NCBI GenBank assembly: GCA_949318235.1 | Contig: OX439132.1 | Location: forward strand, 17,823,256 to 17,887,255 | Direction: 5' to 3' | DNA length: 64,000 nucleotides | Source: Ecdyonurus torrentis | Lineage: Eukaryota; Arthropoda; Insecta; Ephemeroptera; Heptageniidae | In this document: piece by piece, positions 1 through 12,984 of the stretch | Position numbering within the stretch: position 1 is the first letter of the stretch | Layout of the letters: each line of letters begins with the position of its first letter | The notes under the pieces: generated by a model | What the model saw: the letters and a program-made list of their open reading frames with translations, nothing else | Told to the model about the DNA's origin: nothing | Databases searched by the model: none | Program-made: the position numbers and the translations under genes

Positions 1-598
1 TTATTATTTTCCAATCCCAAGGTATGTCATAAAAGTTGATAAAAAACGTTATACGATCGATTCTCTTCCACGTTAATATAAATATATAATAAAATTGTTA
101 CTCCAAGTTTATTCTAAATATTTATCAGCACTCATTTGTACTGTACACTAGATTGCGATAGTATATCTAGCCATTTAAAAACTCGAACTAAAATGGAACT
201 GTTATAAGAAAAACACGTGCTGGATTTAAATATTAAAATATATTATTACAATTGTATATGTAGATGACAAAAGTTCAATTATATATTTTCTAGAAAACTG
301 AGTTCTATATAATTATGAACTTATACATAAACTGTTTTAAAAATATTTAAAAGGTGAATCTTTATAATAATATAATGGTTAATAATTTCCTTTTTTTTTT
401 ATTAAAACTTACACGTATTTTAATAGTTTTTAATTAAATATTGTAAGTGTAATTATAAATAAGTCTTGTCAATAATAATGTATGTAAAGATTAAAAAATG
501 AGATAAAATTATTGAATTTGTTTCAAAGAGAAAATACAGACGAGTGTTAATTACTTTTTACCTCGGTTGAAGTTTAAATTATACTATATTATTATATA

Positions 599-601
<3 letters not shown>

Positions 602-674
<73 letters not shown>
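602..674. repeat. (TC)n microsatellite
   Basis: An uninterrupted TC/CT dinucleotide tract of about 73 bp. It is the first of about seventeen AG/CT-type tracts in the window. Confidence 0.97.
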
Positions 675-677
<3 letters not shown>

Positions 678-1740
678 CACCTCAGTAAATTATGTTGAGT
701 GGGTGTGAAATGAGTTATCAATGAGACTAGTTCAATGGGCGGACGTCATTTTTCAATATTATGACAGAATTCAATATCGTCTTGATATAACATTATTTAA
801 ATTGAATTATAATTCAAGTTTATATCTTAAAAAATACTTTGCATACTCAATTTTAAGTAATAATAATAATAATGTTTTATTAAATTAATGTATACCAGTG
901 ATTTGTTTCTAGAGAGATCTACCAATATGCTGAAGTTAATGAATAGTCCCCCCCTTTTTTTGTCAAATTCTTTGAATTCTTTTATATATACATAAGGAAT
1001 GAATATTGACTTCAAAGTCATGCAAATTGAGTATATGAGATAAAAAAAGAAGCAAATTTCAAAACAAATTTTAACTATAACGACAGGTCTATATTTATTA
1101 CTTATATATACATGTATCTATAAAAATTAAACTATATATAAAATAAACATGTTACTACATTGAAACATGAAACAAAAATATATTATATTTCATAGTAATT
1201 GCATAAAAGTTAAATTTTTATTGACCATTTCAACCAAAATATAGGTAGTTATGCAATATAGAATATATACGTTTATTAGTTATTCATTATAAATGTGTAT
1301 ACAATAATTTACAAGAATGTGTGAAATAAAATGTTGTTCTTCTTACAAACAAAGGGAACATAATCATAAATAAATTACACTGAAAAATATTTTTCCATAC
1401 TTGTTTAAAATATTGTAATTGTTTGTTACATAACAATATGTACTACATAAAAGTATAATGAAAACATTCGATACATTTTCATAATCACATAAGTGACGAT
1501 AGTAAAATATGATATTGATATTTTTATAAATATATACAATTATCATGCTTATTTATTCTGTGAGTTGTGTTATATATTTATACTACGTTATATCTGTAAT
1601 TTGATTTTTAGAAATATATTATAATAATTTTATAACCCTCTTCTAAAATTGTCATTAGATTCGAGGAAGAAGAAAAACCATGAGTAGAGGCTTTTACACT
1701 ACTATCATTTTTATACACGGATGGGCTTATAGGATAAGGT

Positions 1741-1883
1741 CAGGGGTAGAAGTGGGGGGGGGGGGGGGGCTTGAGGGGACCTGTCCCCGCAAAAGAATTT
1801 TAAATTAACATTGGGTTTATGGAACTTTCCCTCTTTTTCTCCTTAAAGTCCCTGCATAAGAGTCAAAGCCAGTTCTACCCCTG
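1741..1883. mobile_element. hAT-type MITE with 8-bp target duplication
   Basis: A 143-bp non-autonomous DNA transposon. The left end begins CAGGGGTAGAAGTGG, and the reverse complement of the right end begins CAGGGGTAGAACTGG, so the terminal inverted repeats match at 14 of 15 positions. The flanks are GATAAGGT (1733-1740) and GATAAGCT (1884-1891), an 8-bp target site duplication with one mismatch. An 8-bp duplication and CAGGG-type ends are hallmarks of the hAT superfamily. There is no coding capacity. A run of 16 G lies just inside the left end and probably expanded after insertion. No second copy was seen in the window. Confidence 0.75.
1754..1769. repeat. G16 homopolymer
   Basis: Sixteen consecutive G residues inside the left end of the hAT-type MITE, in otherwise very AT-rich DNA. 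Confidence 0.95.
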
Positions 1884-2990
1884 GATAAGCTATATGAAAA
1901 CATTTTGATTGAGTGAAAAATCATAGATTTTAAAAATAATTAAATTATTGTTTACACCGTATTATAAAAATTTAGCGTCAAGGATACAAGAATGACAAAT
2001 TTTATGACTTTTAACATTTATTCTTTTTTACTTATTATTAGTACAAAATATAAAGAATGTTTAGTGTATATAATAATTAATTATATACACTGATATCAGG
2101 GTCTGATTTCTATTAGTTATAGGTCGGCAAAAATTAAGACCAATTTGGCCCAAAAGAGTCCCCCGATGCTTAACCTACCACCTGGCTTTCAACAAGCCTG
2201 AATAATATTATCAATTATATAAAAGAAAATCATAACAAAAATTGTGATGTTTTCCCCGTGTAGTGAAGTAAAAAGATTAGTTTTGTTTCTGATGTTAATT
2301 GGCACCCGAGCGTGTAACAGAGCAACTTGAAGTGAGCAAAAGCAGCAAAAGAATTGGTTACTTAAAGATATGTTGTGGGAGTTAGAGGGGTCAAGCAGTC
2401 AGGTCAAACTGTACACCTACTGTCAGAATTATTATTGCAAACGAGCACACAACAAAATAATAATAATAAAAAAGTAAAAGGTAAATTACTTTCCATATCT
2501 CATTGCACGTGTGTGATGTTGGAATATTTTTTTTCTTTCTTTCTTTTTCTGATGTTATAAATAATGATATTTTACTGTTCTACGAATGTTTTTTTTTCTT
2601 TATACTTTTAACATGGATCAATTGCGTAAAATACATTAAATTTATTGATGCTAAATGTAGGAGTATATTAATAATGTATGTAGATACAATTTGAAATTTA
2701 TTATATACGTCAATTTTAAAAAATTTCTATTTCTAACTGTCTTAAAAATTTCTAATTACATATTAATCATGTATCATTACTAGAAGTTATATATTCAAAT
2801 TTTAAGTAAGAATTGTCATTAATTCATTCGTAATTTAAATCATTGTAAAAATTTATAAATATTTAAATAATACGGTACTTCAATGTTAACCACGAATTTC
2901 CACACATACAAAAATAGTTTTAAAGAATTCTTTTACTATGAAAGGCAAATTGAAAGACTCATGCATGGTTGAAAAGTAATATGTAAATAA

Positions 2991-3109
2991 TATGTACACT
3001 CCTCCCGAATAAATCTGACCATTTGCGTTAAAGTTTCCCCATATCCCATACAGTTAACATTTGGAGAGATCAACGATTCGGTCAGATTTATTCGGGAGGA
3101 GTGTACATA
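2991..3109. mobile_element. Tiny palindromic MITE, Tc1/mariner-like
   Basis: Positions 2991-3020 and 3080-3109 are perfect 30-bp inverted repeats around a 59-bp centre. Starting each end at CACTCCTCCCGAATAAATC gives flanking TA dinucleotides (2995-2996 and 3104-3105), which fits the TA target duplication of Tc1/mariner elements. The flanking base pairs extend the palindrome. There is no coding capacity. The GC-rich arms stand out from their surroundings, and their perfect identity suggests a recent insertion or strong hairpin correction. The superfamily assignment is inference from the TA flanks alone. Confidence 0.6.
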
Positions 3110-3389
3110 ATTGAAGAGTAAAATAAATCATCCATCCTTTGTAATATTATTATAGGAAGTTGATTTTCAATATAAAATTTTCCTAATTAAGTTATTTCAA
3201 AATTAAATCAATTTATTAATAATTGCCCATTCAGACTTGCACCAAAAAATTGATTTTCACATCATGATTTTTTTTTATATTAAAGCTAAGGCTTGTATTT
3301 ACTGACTGCAAATCCAACAAATATTACATAAAATAGTTTGAAATAAAAGAAAAATAAAACTTGCCTTATTACAGCGTGTCTCCAAAAAC

Positions 3390-3391
<2 letters not shown>

Positions 3392-3436
<45 letters not shown>
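3392..3436. repeat. T45 homopolymer
   Basis: Forty-five consecutive T, the longest homopolymer in the window. It may be the poly(A) tail of an old minus-strand retroposon, but I recognise no body next to it. Confidence 0.95.
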
Positions 3437-3438
<2 letters not shown>

Positions 3439-4850
3439 TTTGAGAAATTTACTAAAAATTTTACGACGTAAACGATGTTTTCTTTTAATGGAACAACGTG
3501 AAAGCTTTATTACACTTTATCATTATTGTTAGTTATTACAGAATGAGTTGGATTTAGTGCTTAACAATGTATACTTTGTTTAGTGATAAACTTTTGACCA
3601 AGGCATTATATTTTATATTGATGTTTTAATTTATAATGGACATAAACCTTTCTATTAAAAAATCTTTTAAAAAAATTGCAAATAAGATTTAACGTAGTAA
3701 AATTTTATTAAAATCAATTTACTACGTTTTTGTTTAAATTTTATTTTTTAAGTTTGAAAGTACTTGTTGTTGGTGTCTATTATTATTATTATTTTTTTTT
3801 AAATGCTTCTAACTGATTTTAAAAATACGCCTATGTATACTGTATATGTTTCCATTCTTTTATATTATTTAAATATTTCCCTTTATGTTGGATTTTTTTT
3901 TATATGTAATCAAGTAACTTTGTAAAGTCTATAGTAAATAAGTAAACTTTAAAATGAAAACTAATTATACAAAAACGAATAAATAAGCAATCAAAACATA
4001 TAAGAATCTCACGATTCTGTATACAAAACTAATTCTTTATTTTATTTTTATTTTTTATTTTTAAATAGAGATTAAAAAGATTTGAGTTTCTGTAAGTGTA
4101 AATGAGTTTTTGTTACAACATATATAAGAAGAAAAATAATTTGGTTTAATTCCATGTTAATTAAAACTCATTAAGAAAGAAGAAAATAATATGGTGTTGA
4201 TATACCCACCCCTTTTTAATTGATCCTAGCGCAATGTCCGCATTTTTAAACATGTAGAGGTCGACAAGGAAAACCTTTATAGACTTTGGTCACCAAGAAT
4301 AAAATAATTATTGTTTTTAATGTGAGAAAGTAACATTTCTACAATGCAAATTTTATTTGAAAAATAATGAATATTTAATTGTAGTGATTGTAATTTTCTC
4401 ATTGTTTTGATTCGAAATAACTCAAATAAATATAGGAAAGTAGTTTTCTGTCAGTAAGTAAACGATTTTATACATTTTGTATTATTACTGGAATAATAAA
4501 ATAATTTATTTAATATTTTAGAGTAATCAAATACCAAGTGAAAAAGTTATGGAATAGAAATTTTCTTTATACTAAACGTAAGAGAGAAATAATAATAAAT
4601 AAAAATCTTTTCATATATAGCTTTTTTTGCCTTTTTTTATTTATACGTTTTGAAACTTTTAAACAATTCTAAGAGTATTTTTCTTATGATAAACTAAATA
4701 TAGAATAAAAATTGCTATATTATGAAATTATTTCTTAGAGAATGATACTAATTCAGTACCACCATGTGAGATGAAATTTTTTTTATATATCTACTCCGTG
4801 AAGATCTCTAAATTTGAACCTGTGTGATGTCGCGTGGCAGGCGATCAGTA

Positions 4851-4877
4851 TGACCTTTGACCTTTTCTTCAAGGTCA
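4851..4877. promoter_or_regulatory. Nuclear receptor half-site cluster (DR1 plus monomer site)
   Basis: TGACCTTTGACCT at 4851-4863 is a direct repeat of AGGTCA-type half-sites spaced by one base on the minus strand, the DR1 arrangement bound by RXR/Usp- and HNF4-type receptors. Five bases on, TCAAGGTCA at 4869-4877 is an extended monomer site of the SF-1/Ftz-F1/ERR type. The two face each other. The site lies in a locally GC-richer stretch (about 4815-4890). Function is inference, since no neighbouring gene is visible. Confidence 0.4.
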
Positions 4878-5758
4878 CACGCCTCTCGACACGTTCAACT
4901 AACAAAGGACTCTGAAACAAACACGAGTTTAAAATGTATTATGTCTAAATTATATTTATACAATAACAATCCTAATGAACTAATAAATGCAAATAACACG
5001 AACAAACATAATTATTTTACAAACTATAATAATATTCATTTTGCGAGACTTCTTTAACAAAAGATTTTTTTAATTCAGATAAAATTAATCAAGGAAAACA
5101 ATTCGTAAATGATTTTAAATTTTTATCTGGTAAAATTTCACATTAAGTTAAGCATTAAATATCATATTCGGTTGTGAGTTTGTCAGTACAATCTACGAGA
5201 CAAAGTTTAATAAAAACTAGTACAGTATTTATATTATGCTAATGCATTTTTATTGCATAGATGTTGTAAAATTTCAACAATGTTTTCAACTAACGTTGAT
5301 TTTACAATGATGTTAAGGTTGATGTCACATTGTATGAAAAGATTTTTTTTTTTTTTTTTTTTTTATGATAAACGTAATTTTTTAAATGATTTTTGGATAC
5401 TTTTATTTGTTTTAAAATAAAAGATAAAAGAAATAAAATATTAAAAGTATGACTTCTTCGCACTGTACCATAAAACATTTTTAACTTCGTAATATTTTTT
5501 GTTATTTGCTAAATAAAAAAAAGGTGTTAACTAAATGGACGATGTAATTATCTCTATAGGATAGAAACCAAATACTAGAAAAAATAAATAATAATAATGA
5601 AAATAATGATAATCCCTTGAACTACGTATTCTACGATATAGCGGTTAACTTTTATGTCAAGTTAGTCCCATTTATATGCACTTTAGCAGTAAAATTATTG
5701 AATTATTCTGCACAACAATATCTAAAGGGAACATTAAAAATAAATAACCTATAGATCG

Positions 5759-6043
5759 GTTGCACTCATATTTAAGAGCCACCATTTTGTTGGTCAGGAA
5801 TACATAGGCCAGCATAGGAAAAAACGTAATTTTTAATTTTTTTAATAGCAAAAGAATTCAAATCAATTAAAGCCTTATTTCTAGCTTCTAATAACTTCGA
5901 AGAATATAAGAACAATTCGTTCAGTTGAAATAAACACATTTTATTTGAAAAAAAAAAAGAAAAGGAGAAATGATGTTTTCCCTATGCTGGACAATGCATT
6001 AGGCACCACAAACATGGCGACAAATCGCAAGGATGTGTAAGGG
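5759..6043. mobile_element. Foldback MITE, family B copy 1
   Basis: About 285 bp, repeated at 36158-36428 with high identity, for example the shared block ATACATAGGCCAGCATAGG. The two ends are inverted relative to each other: near the left end GGCCAGCATAGGAAAAAACG, and the reverse complement of the right half contains GTCCAGCATAGGGAAAAC. The matching arms extend roughly 50 bp outward, with CCACCATTTTGTTGG against CGCCATGTTTGTGG. The whole unit should fold into a long hairpin. There is no coding capacity and the exact ends and target duplication are uncertain. Confidence 0.7.
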
Positions 6044-7644
6044 TTCTATATACACCCAAAATATTCTCATTGCCTTCGAATAGCATTCTATATACAATTC
6101 ACTTCAAATGCATAAAAAAAGACCATATATGTAGAAAAGAAAATATAACTACAATACGTGTAGGTCACATTGCAACATAATTACTATAACATCATATATG
6201 TATAGATAGAAATCATAATTTTTAAAAACCATATCAATAAAAGTAAAGTTTTATAATTTTCTTACCAATACATCATTTTATTCTGAGGGTAAGTAATCGA
6301 CATTGTAAATCGTATTTCTTTATATTATCTCTTCTTTAAAATCTTGAATGTTTTCAGTTTGGAAAATATATTGAATTATGGTAACAAATCATTGGGTCAT
6401 CCATCTTTTAAAAAACAATACCTCATTACCATTACACAGTGTAAAAATTATTGAATTGGTTATTGATTATTTTGATTTTTAAAACTTTCATATATGCCAT
6501 GGTTAATTATTTATGACGTATCGTTATACGTAGGTTTTCCAGTCATTGAAGATTTTTTTTTAGTACTGTAAATGCGCGGAAGTGCAACATATTTATCATA
6601 ATAATAATTGTTTCTTGTGAAAGCTTTTAACATACATTTAAGATTTATTTAATTTTTTTGTCTTGATATATTTTGAATTCTTTCTTTAAACATACTTAAT
6701 GTAATGTTATTGTTGTTATTTTTAACCAAAAAAAAAAAAATAAATAAATACTCGAAAAGTGTTCCTCTCCAATTTTACTAAACGTACGTATTCATATTAA
6801 TATTTTGTAAGATCTTAAAAGGTTTTAACTTTTTAAGTTTGATAACTAAGCCATACTTAAAATCCTATAAGAAAATTACTGAAAACATTCCATGCCACAA
6901 AATGTGAGATTTTTTAAGTCTTATAATTAATTAATGGGAAAGGAGTGATTTTTAACTCGCACAGATTTACTCATTAATTTGTTTAAATTCAATGGTAAAA
7001 ATATAATTAATATTTAATAATAATAAAATATGACCAATTACAAATGCAACCATAAACAATGTGTTATTCTGTGAGGAATATTGAAAAAGTTCTATTCGGT
7101 ATGACACAAGAACAACATGTATCCCTGGAAATGAACTGACTCAGAATTGCCAACTTGTATCAATAACTAATTAATAGCCGGGGTCACATGTCTTAATATT
7201 TGCACTAAATGTTGTAAATTTTATTTCATTGACGTTTAACGGTTTATATGAAGATTGCAATGCAATCAAATTTGAATTATTACACATTAAAAATATTGCA
7301 CCCTGTGAACATAACAGGATTCAAAGAAAGTTGTCAAATTTTGCAATGTATACATTTTTATAAAAATATTTTGCAATAACTCATATATTTCGCAAAAAAT
7401 AAAAAAATAAATGGAAACATTCTTTTCTTTTTAAGAACAAAGTATATGAACTACAAAACTTATATAAAGTTGAATAAAATATAAATTATTACATTACATA
7501 AAAAAAGAGATTTATTTTATATGACCTAACAAATAATAATAATATTAAAATATAAGTTATGGAATAAGAACATTAAAAAAACAAATCATTTTGTCACCTT
7601 GTATAATTTATGCAACAATGCAACCTCTGTCACCTATCTCTACC

Positions 7645-7650
<6 letters not shown>

Positions 7651-7719
<69 letters not shown>
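7651..7719. repeat. (TC)n microsatellite
   Basis: A 69-bp perfect TC/CT tract. The open frame spanning it (7599-7886) is a Leu/Ser read-through and not a gene. Confidence 0.97.
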
Positions 7720-7723
<4 letters not shown>

Positions 7724-8267
7724 GCAATTTTTATTAAGTTACACGTTTTACTTCCCTGATGTGAAGGGCGCTTTCTTACTTATGCTTATTCACTCTATTT
7801 TATATAGAATGTCATGCACCAAAGACCACACCGATGTCGTTCGTTCACTCTGGGGGGGCATTTCATGTCGTTCACGTCATGCTTAATCGATTAATTTATC
7901 TGACAATCGTATATAATCGATTTTATATATCTTTTTATATTAAAAACATGCATGGTAGCATCATGCTGATACATCTTCTTTTTATATCTTTTTATTGCTC
8001 TTGTAATGCAAAAGAAATTTTTTAATCTTTTATTTTTTTTCTTTTAAAATATTAAATGAATCTTTACATAACAACATTGGTAGTACGTATGGAAATAATC
8101 TTTATTGTTGTTCAATTCTTTTATCTTTAAGTTATTTTTCATTTAAAATTATTCATTATATTTTGCTGATAGTAAATCAGAATAGGGAAGGAAGATACCT
8201 TTTTAAAGCTTATATCGACGTACTTTGATTGAGAAAAGAGATTGAGAAAGATATTGAGGTATAAATT

Positions 8268-8287
8268 GAGAGAGAGAGAGAGAGAGA
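8268..8287. repeat. Short (AG)n tract
   Basis: About 20 bp of AG repeats, ending in GACAG. Confidence 0.9.
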
Positions 8288-9643
8288 CAGCAATAAAAAA
8301 TTCATTTAATAATGAAAAGCATACCAGAACCTATATCAATGTGTAGTCAAATTCATTCATATAATGAGGAAATAAACTTACAGTAAAGCGGGAGATTGAA
8401 GACAATCGATTGTGCATTAAAATCGTCAACTTACATCTTGATACTAAGAAATCATCAAGACGTGAAAAACTCCACCTTAGAATGAACGCGACCTTTGACA
8501 ATCTGTTTGCAGCTTCATTCACCACATTCTGATTGCGCTAAGATAACCTTTTCTCGTCGTATATATATATTGTCACATTTGCTTATACTTGCTTGCTATA
8601 GCAATTATCTTTCATCAACGAACTGCAAGACTTTCATTTCAATTATAGAAACGTCAAATATATTGATTTTCAATAGAAACTAGTTGTTACATTATAAATA
8701 AAAATTATTAACAATAAAAGCAAATAACATTTATTTATATATTTTAATTTTGATGTCACTTGACGTTTCCACACAACAGTTGACAGTTTGACACAATATT
8801 TATTCTTACTGATCCTATAGGGTAGGCAGCATCATTTTACAATCACTGCTTATACTATCTTATTAAATACGATCAAAATATAACAATACCAAAAGAGCAA
8901 ACGTTTACATTGTTGGAAATAGAATTTATATAACTTTAAAATTATTAGCACGTAGCATCATTTAACACTGAAAATAATGTGAACTGATTTCTTACATTTG
9001 TAATATTTTAAAGAAATGCGTTTTTTTTTTTAAAAAAAAAATAACATCATATTTACTTTAAAGGTCCTAGAGTTAAAAATAAATATATCGCATTTTATCA
9101 GGAAAAACAAAAACAAAACAAAAAAACACACACGCTATTTTAAGCACTGACAGTAGTATATTAAATGCTTCGACGGTAATACTTACATCATAATAGTTCT
9201 TGCATCAGTTGTCAATAGTATAAGTAAAGTATCAATTTTCATAATTGCATTAAATAGTAAAATTGTTTTATAAATTCTTAAAAAATAAATTTAATTATAA
9301 ACAAACTAACAAAAGCTCAATCATAATAATATTATATGCAATATTATATTTTATATATTATAACCCAATTGAATATGTTATTACATCTAAAATAAAATAT
9401 TTATTATTTTATTTATATTTCAAATATATATCGGATGATATAATCATACATACCAGTAACCTTTAACCTTAAGTATTAATAAGATTAAAGTAAAGTCAAA
9501 ACAACTAAATAGATCATTAATCAAGGTAAGTAAAAGCAGTATATCACATTTAAAAGTTAATAAGTTAAATTTTAAAAATGTATAACTGAACCTATTTGAT
9601 TAACCTAACGGTCATAAATTTTTCAAAATGAAATGTGGGTGTT

Positions 9644-9757
<114 letters not shown>

Positions 9758-10123
9758 TACTATACACACGTACTGTAAGTATATACATACACCTCATATA
9801 TATAAATATAAATTGCTTATTTCATGGATTGAAGATTCACAACCGTGCTCGATTCATCATCACTTATTCATAAGCTATATTATGTATTATAAATAACAAC
9901 ACCAATATTGTATGCTAATATTTCTGAGAAATTGCGATATATCTTCGATCCACATTTATTATTAATATTTATTACTTTAAATTTTATATTGTGTAATATA
10001 TATTTTTTTTTAATTAAAATTATAAATCCTGTATTTCATGTAATTGATGACACATTTGTGTTGTTATTTGTTATTGTACTATATATTGCAAGATATGTAT
10101 ATTTTTTAAGAAAGAAAAATACA

Positions 10124-10400
10124 CACTCAAAAAATGGTGCATTACTTTAGTAACGAATCCTAACTTTTTTAAGATATACACTTTTAAGTTATTATAAATA
10201 GCTAAAATAATGCATTTTAGCAAATTATTGAAAATATCTATTTTAAGTGGTTTTAAGTTTTTTAAGCTATTTTAAGTTAAAATAGCTATTATTAATAATT
10301 TGCCAAAATGCATTATTTTAGCTACTCATAATAACTTAAAAGTGATTATATTTAATAAGTTGAAATTCGTAACTAAAGTAATGCACTTATTTTTAGAGTG
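10124..10400. mobile_element. 277-bp palindromic foldback element
   Basis: The left arm, from CACTCAAAAAATGGTGCATT (10124), matches the reverse complement of the right arm, starting CACTCTAAAAATAAGTGCAT (10400), nearly all the way to the middle. Shared blocks include ATAGCTAAAATAATGCATTTT-type sequence, GTTATTAT and AGCTATTTTAA. The arms are about 115-135 bp with scattered mismatches, so the whole unit is an imperfect palindrome. This is the structure of a foldback MITE. I see no clear target duplication and no second copy, so a simple inverted duplication remains possible. Confidence 0.65.
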
Positions 10401-10659
10401 AAACAAACAAACATCAGTCTTTTACATATATAATTATAAATTAATGGACAGAAAACCATTTATTTTGCTTGTAATTTACTTATAATTCATGAGCCTTCTG
10501 TATAAATATAAATATGAATTAAATTTTTAATTTAATACCGTTTATTAAAAAAGTTTGTGATAGTGATAGCCATCTGGTTGTCTGTGTCTTCAGTTCAGAG
10601 TTTCAAAATGATACTGTTTGTTCCATTTCAAATTTCAAGGCAAACTGTGCGAGTCAAGT

Positions 10660-10796
<137 letters not shown>

Positions 10797-11924
10797 ATTA
10801 AACTTGAGCTATCAATTAAGAAGACGTAAAGTATTGATATTTTACATTATGAGCTTCTTATCAAAATCTCTTAATTCAAAAGTTTGCAAGGTGAACCATT
10901 TTTTTATATATATATACATTTAATTCATTTTAAAAGCTATAAGTATAATTGTATAAAAATTTATTTAGTTCTTTAATAAAAAAAATTTTAAGCAGCTGGG
11001 TCATCAATCAGTGTGGACATTGACTGGTGTTTGAGTACTTCTTTACAAGTTATTTTACTTTTCATTAAATTTTAGCTTAATATGGTATTAAAATGAAACT
11101 TATATTAATATGAATCTTTTGACAAGTGTTTTAAATAAAATTCAATAAATTATAATGTATATAAAAATAATTTAAATTCAATTAATCAAAAGTAGATTTC
11201 ACTTTTACTATGTTAATATAAAAGATTAAAAAAAAAATTTCATGTTATAAAATATTATTACATTAAATCAATCAATATTATAAAGTAAATGTAATGAGTA
11301 TAGAGCAACTTGTTATAAATACAAATTATAAGTTTGTCAGTCTATCTTTGATCTTTAGTTGAATGATTTGACGTCCTTATATTATACTTGCATTCTTTAT
11401 AGTTGCATTAATTGCATCACAAATAACATAGGAAAAGCATAAGCTCAGTCACGTCACGAGATGCACTTACTTGATCTGCTTTCAATTTTATTATAATTAT
11501 TATAATTTTTTTTTTGTACTTTATACATATGATAAAATGAAAATTACCTTTTTCTTTTTGTCAGTATGAAAAACTTATGAGCACGCCTTCTGTTATTAAA
11601 TGCATGTAACTTATAATATGAGGACAAAATATTGTCTGCTTTTTATTATATTTTTAAAGCAATTATATTAATTTCTTTGTGGAAAAAAAAAAAAAAAAGT
11701 TTGAACTGCAATTTTTTTTTATTATCCATCTGTACATTTGTAAAAGCAGAATTCAATACGTGTTCTCGTTTCAAATTTTAAGTTCCAGGATGTATACTGT
11801 ATACATAGTAAAAATTAAAAATTGATATCAATTTTTACCTGCTTCATTTTATATAAACCGCTGTTTTTGTACGCAAAGTAATATTAAAAAACAATACTTC
11901 AAATATTTATCATAGCATTCAGAC

Positions 11925-12268
11925 TTAAAGCCATAGACCACATAAAACAACATGTGCTTTTTAATGAATAAACAAGAAATGGGATCTTCAAAACTGTTGA
12001 CAATTTTTACCAGAATGTTAATGTAGCCCCGCACGAGAGAGTGTGAAAATACTGTAAAGTATGCAATTTGCGTGACTATTGACCATGTTTCTGACGTCAA
12101 AAACATGCAAAAATTAGTAGAAAATGTTGTGCGGGTTGCATAAGTCGACATTTCTGATCACTGCTACGGACAGTTGGGTTTTGAGAAAAACTAAAGTTAT
12201 TTATATAAGTCCCATCAAGTGTTTTGTGATATAAATGCTTTTGTTTTTTCTCTGGTCTATTCCTTTAA
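11925..12268. mobile_element. MITE family A copy 1 (TTAA-flanked)
   Basis: A 344-bp element with ends TTAAAGCCATAGACCA and, on the opposite strand, TTAAAGGAATAGACCA: inverted repeats that differ at two positions. TTAA at both borders is the target duplication expected for piggyBac or Kolobok transposases. Homologous copies lie at 21727-22071, 30701-31038, 59139-59480 and 63930 to the window end. A TGACGTCA octamer lies near the middle (12092-12099). The minus-strand open frame over this copy (11849-12151) has relatives in other copies only because the DNA is repeated. There is no transposase, so it would need an autonomous partner elsewhere. Confidence 0.85.
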
Positions 12269-12984
12269 GCGGGGGTAGTACATAATAAATTAAAACAACG
12301 ACTATTAATATATTGATGAAGGATATAATTTACTTCTATTGTTTCTACTTGCAATGTACATCTCAGGATTTAAGATTGATTTAAAATGTTAGCAGGAGAT
12401 ATTTTTGGCTTCTAAACTGAAGTTTTGAATTAATTTTTTTTATTTAAAACAGACCGCTTAATGATTGATTTCATTAGACGCTTAGATAGACAACACGTAT
12501 AAATCAAATTTTGAAGAGCTAAAATATATTAAGAATTTTTAGTATTGGTAGCCTCTGTGATTTGTACAAGTGGTGGCACTTTTTTGATCACTTATCGATA
12601 AATATTATATAATTTCTTACACATTTTTTTTTTGTTACTCCATAAATTTAATGACAATGAAAAGTAGTGCCTTATTTAAATGTTCAACAAAAAGTTTACA
12701 TCGACAAAAACCGTGAGCAAATTATATTAAAATTTCCTCGTTGCAAGCTTAAATGTAAGAAAAGATATAAAAACTGTGAGTCCATCCTTACACCATGATA
12801 AAATCCGTTTTCAGTGAACGCTATGTTATAAATATTATAAGAGTAATTAGTAATAAATTTAATCGATATAAGAAAGTTATAGCTTGTATTTTAAATTTAG
12901 CATTCTGGTTCATTCTCTATTACATATATAGAGATTTTCGGTGTACATCATAAACATACATTTAAAAAAAAAAATCTCATCATT

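Larger units (their letters stand above)
1..5758. other. AT-rich non-coding stretch
   Basis: Apart from the entries listed separately, I see no gene here. Open frames are short, AT-driven and without recognisable motifs. The stretch holds short poly(T) runs (for example 5341-5364), small AAT/TAA microsatellites and scattered AT-rich hairpins. It is probably intergenic or intronic. Confidence 0.7.

Noticed and set aside
2097..2205. hAT-like element starting CAGGGTCTGATT
   Set aside because: The opposite end (AAGCCTG) matches poorly and no 8-bp target duplication is present.
11849..12151. Conserved small protein with NILVKIV..FEDPI seen again at 21890-22081 and 30632-30835
   Set aside because: The similarity comes from MITE family A copies. 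The frames start and stop at different places and are broken in copy 4.
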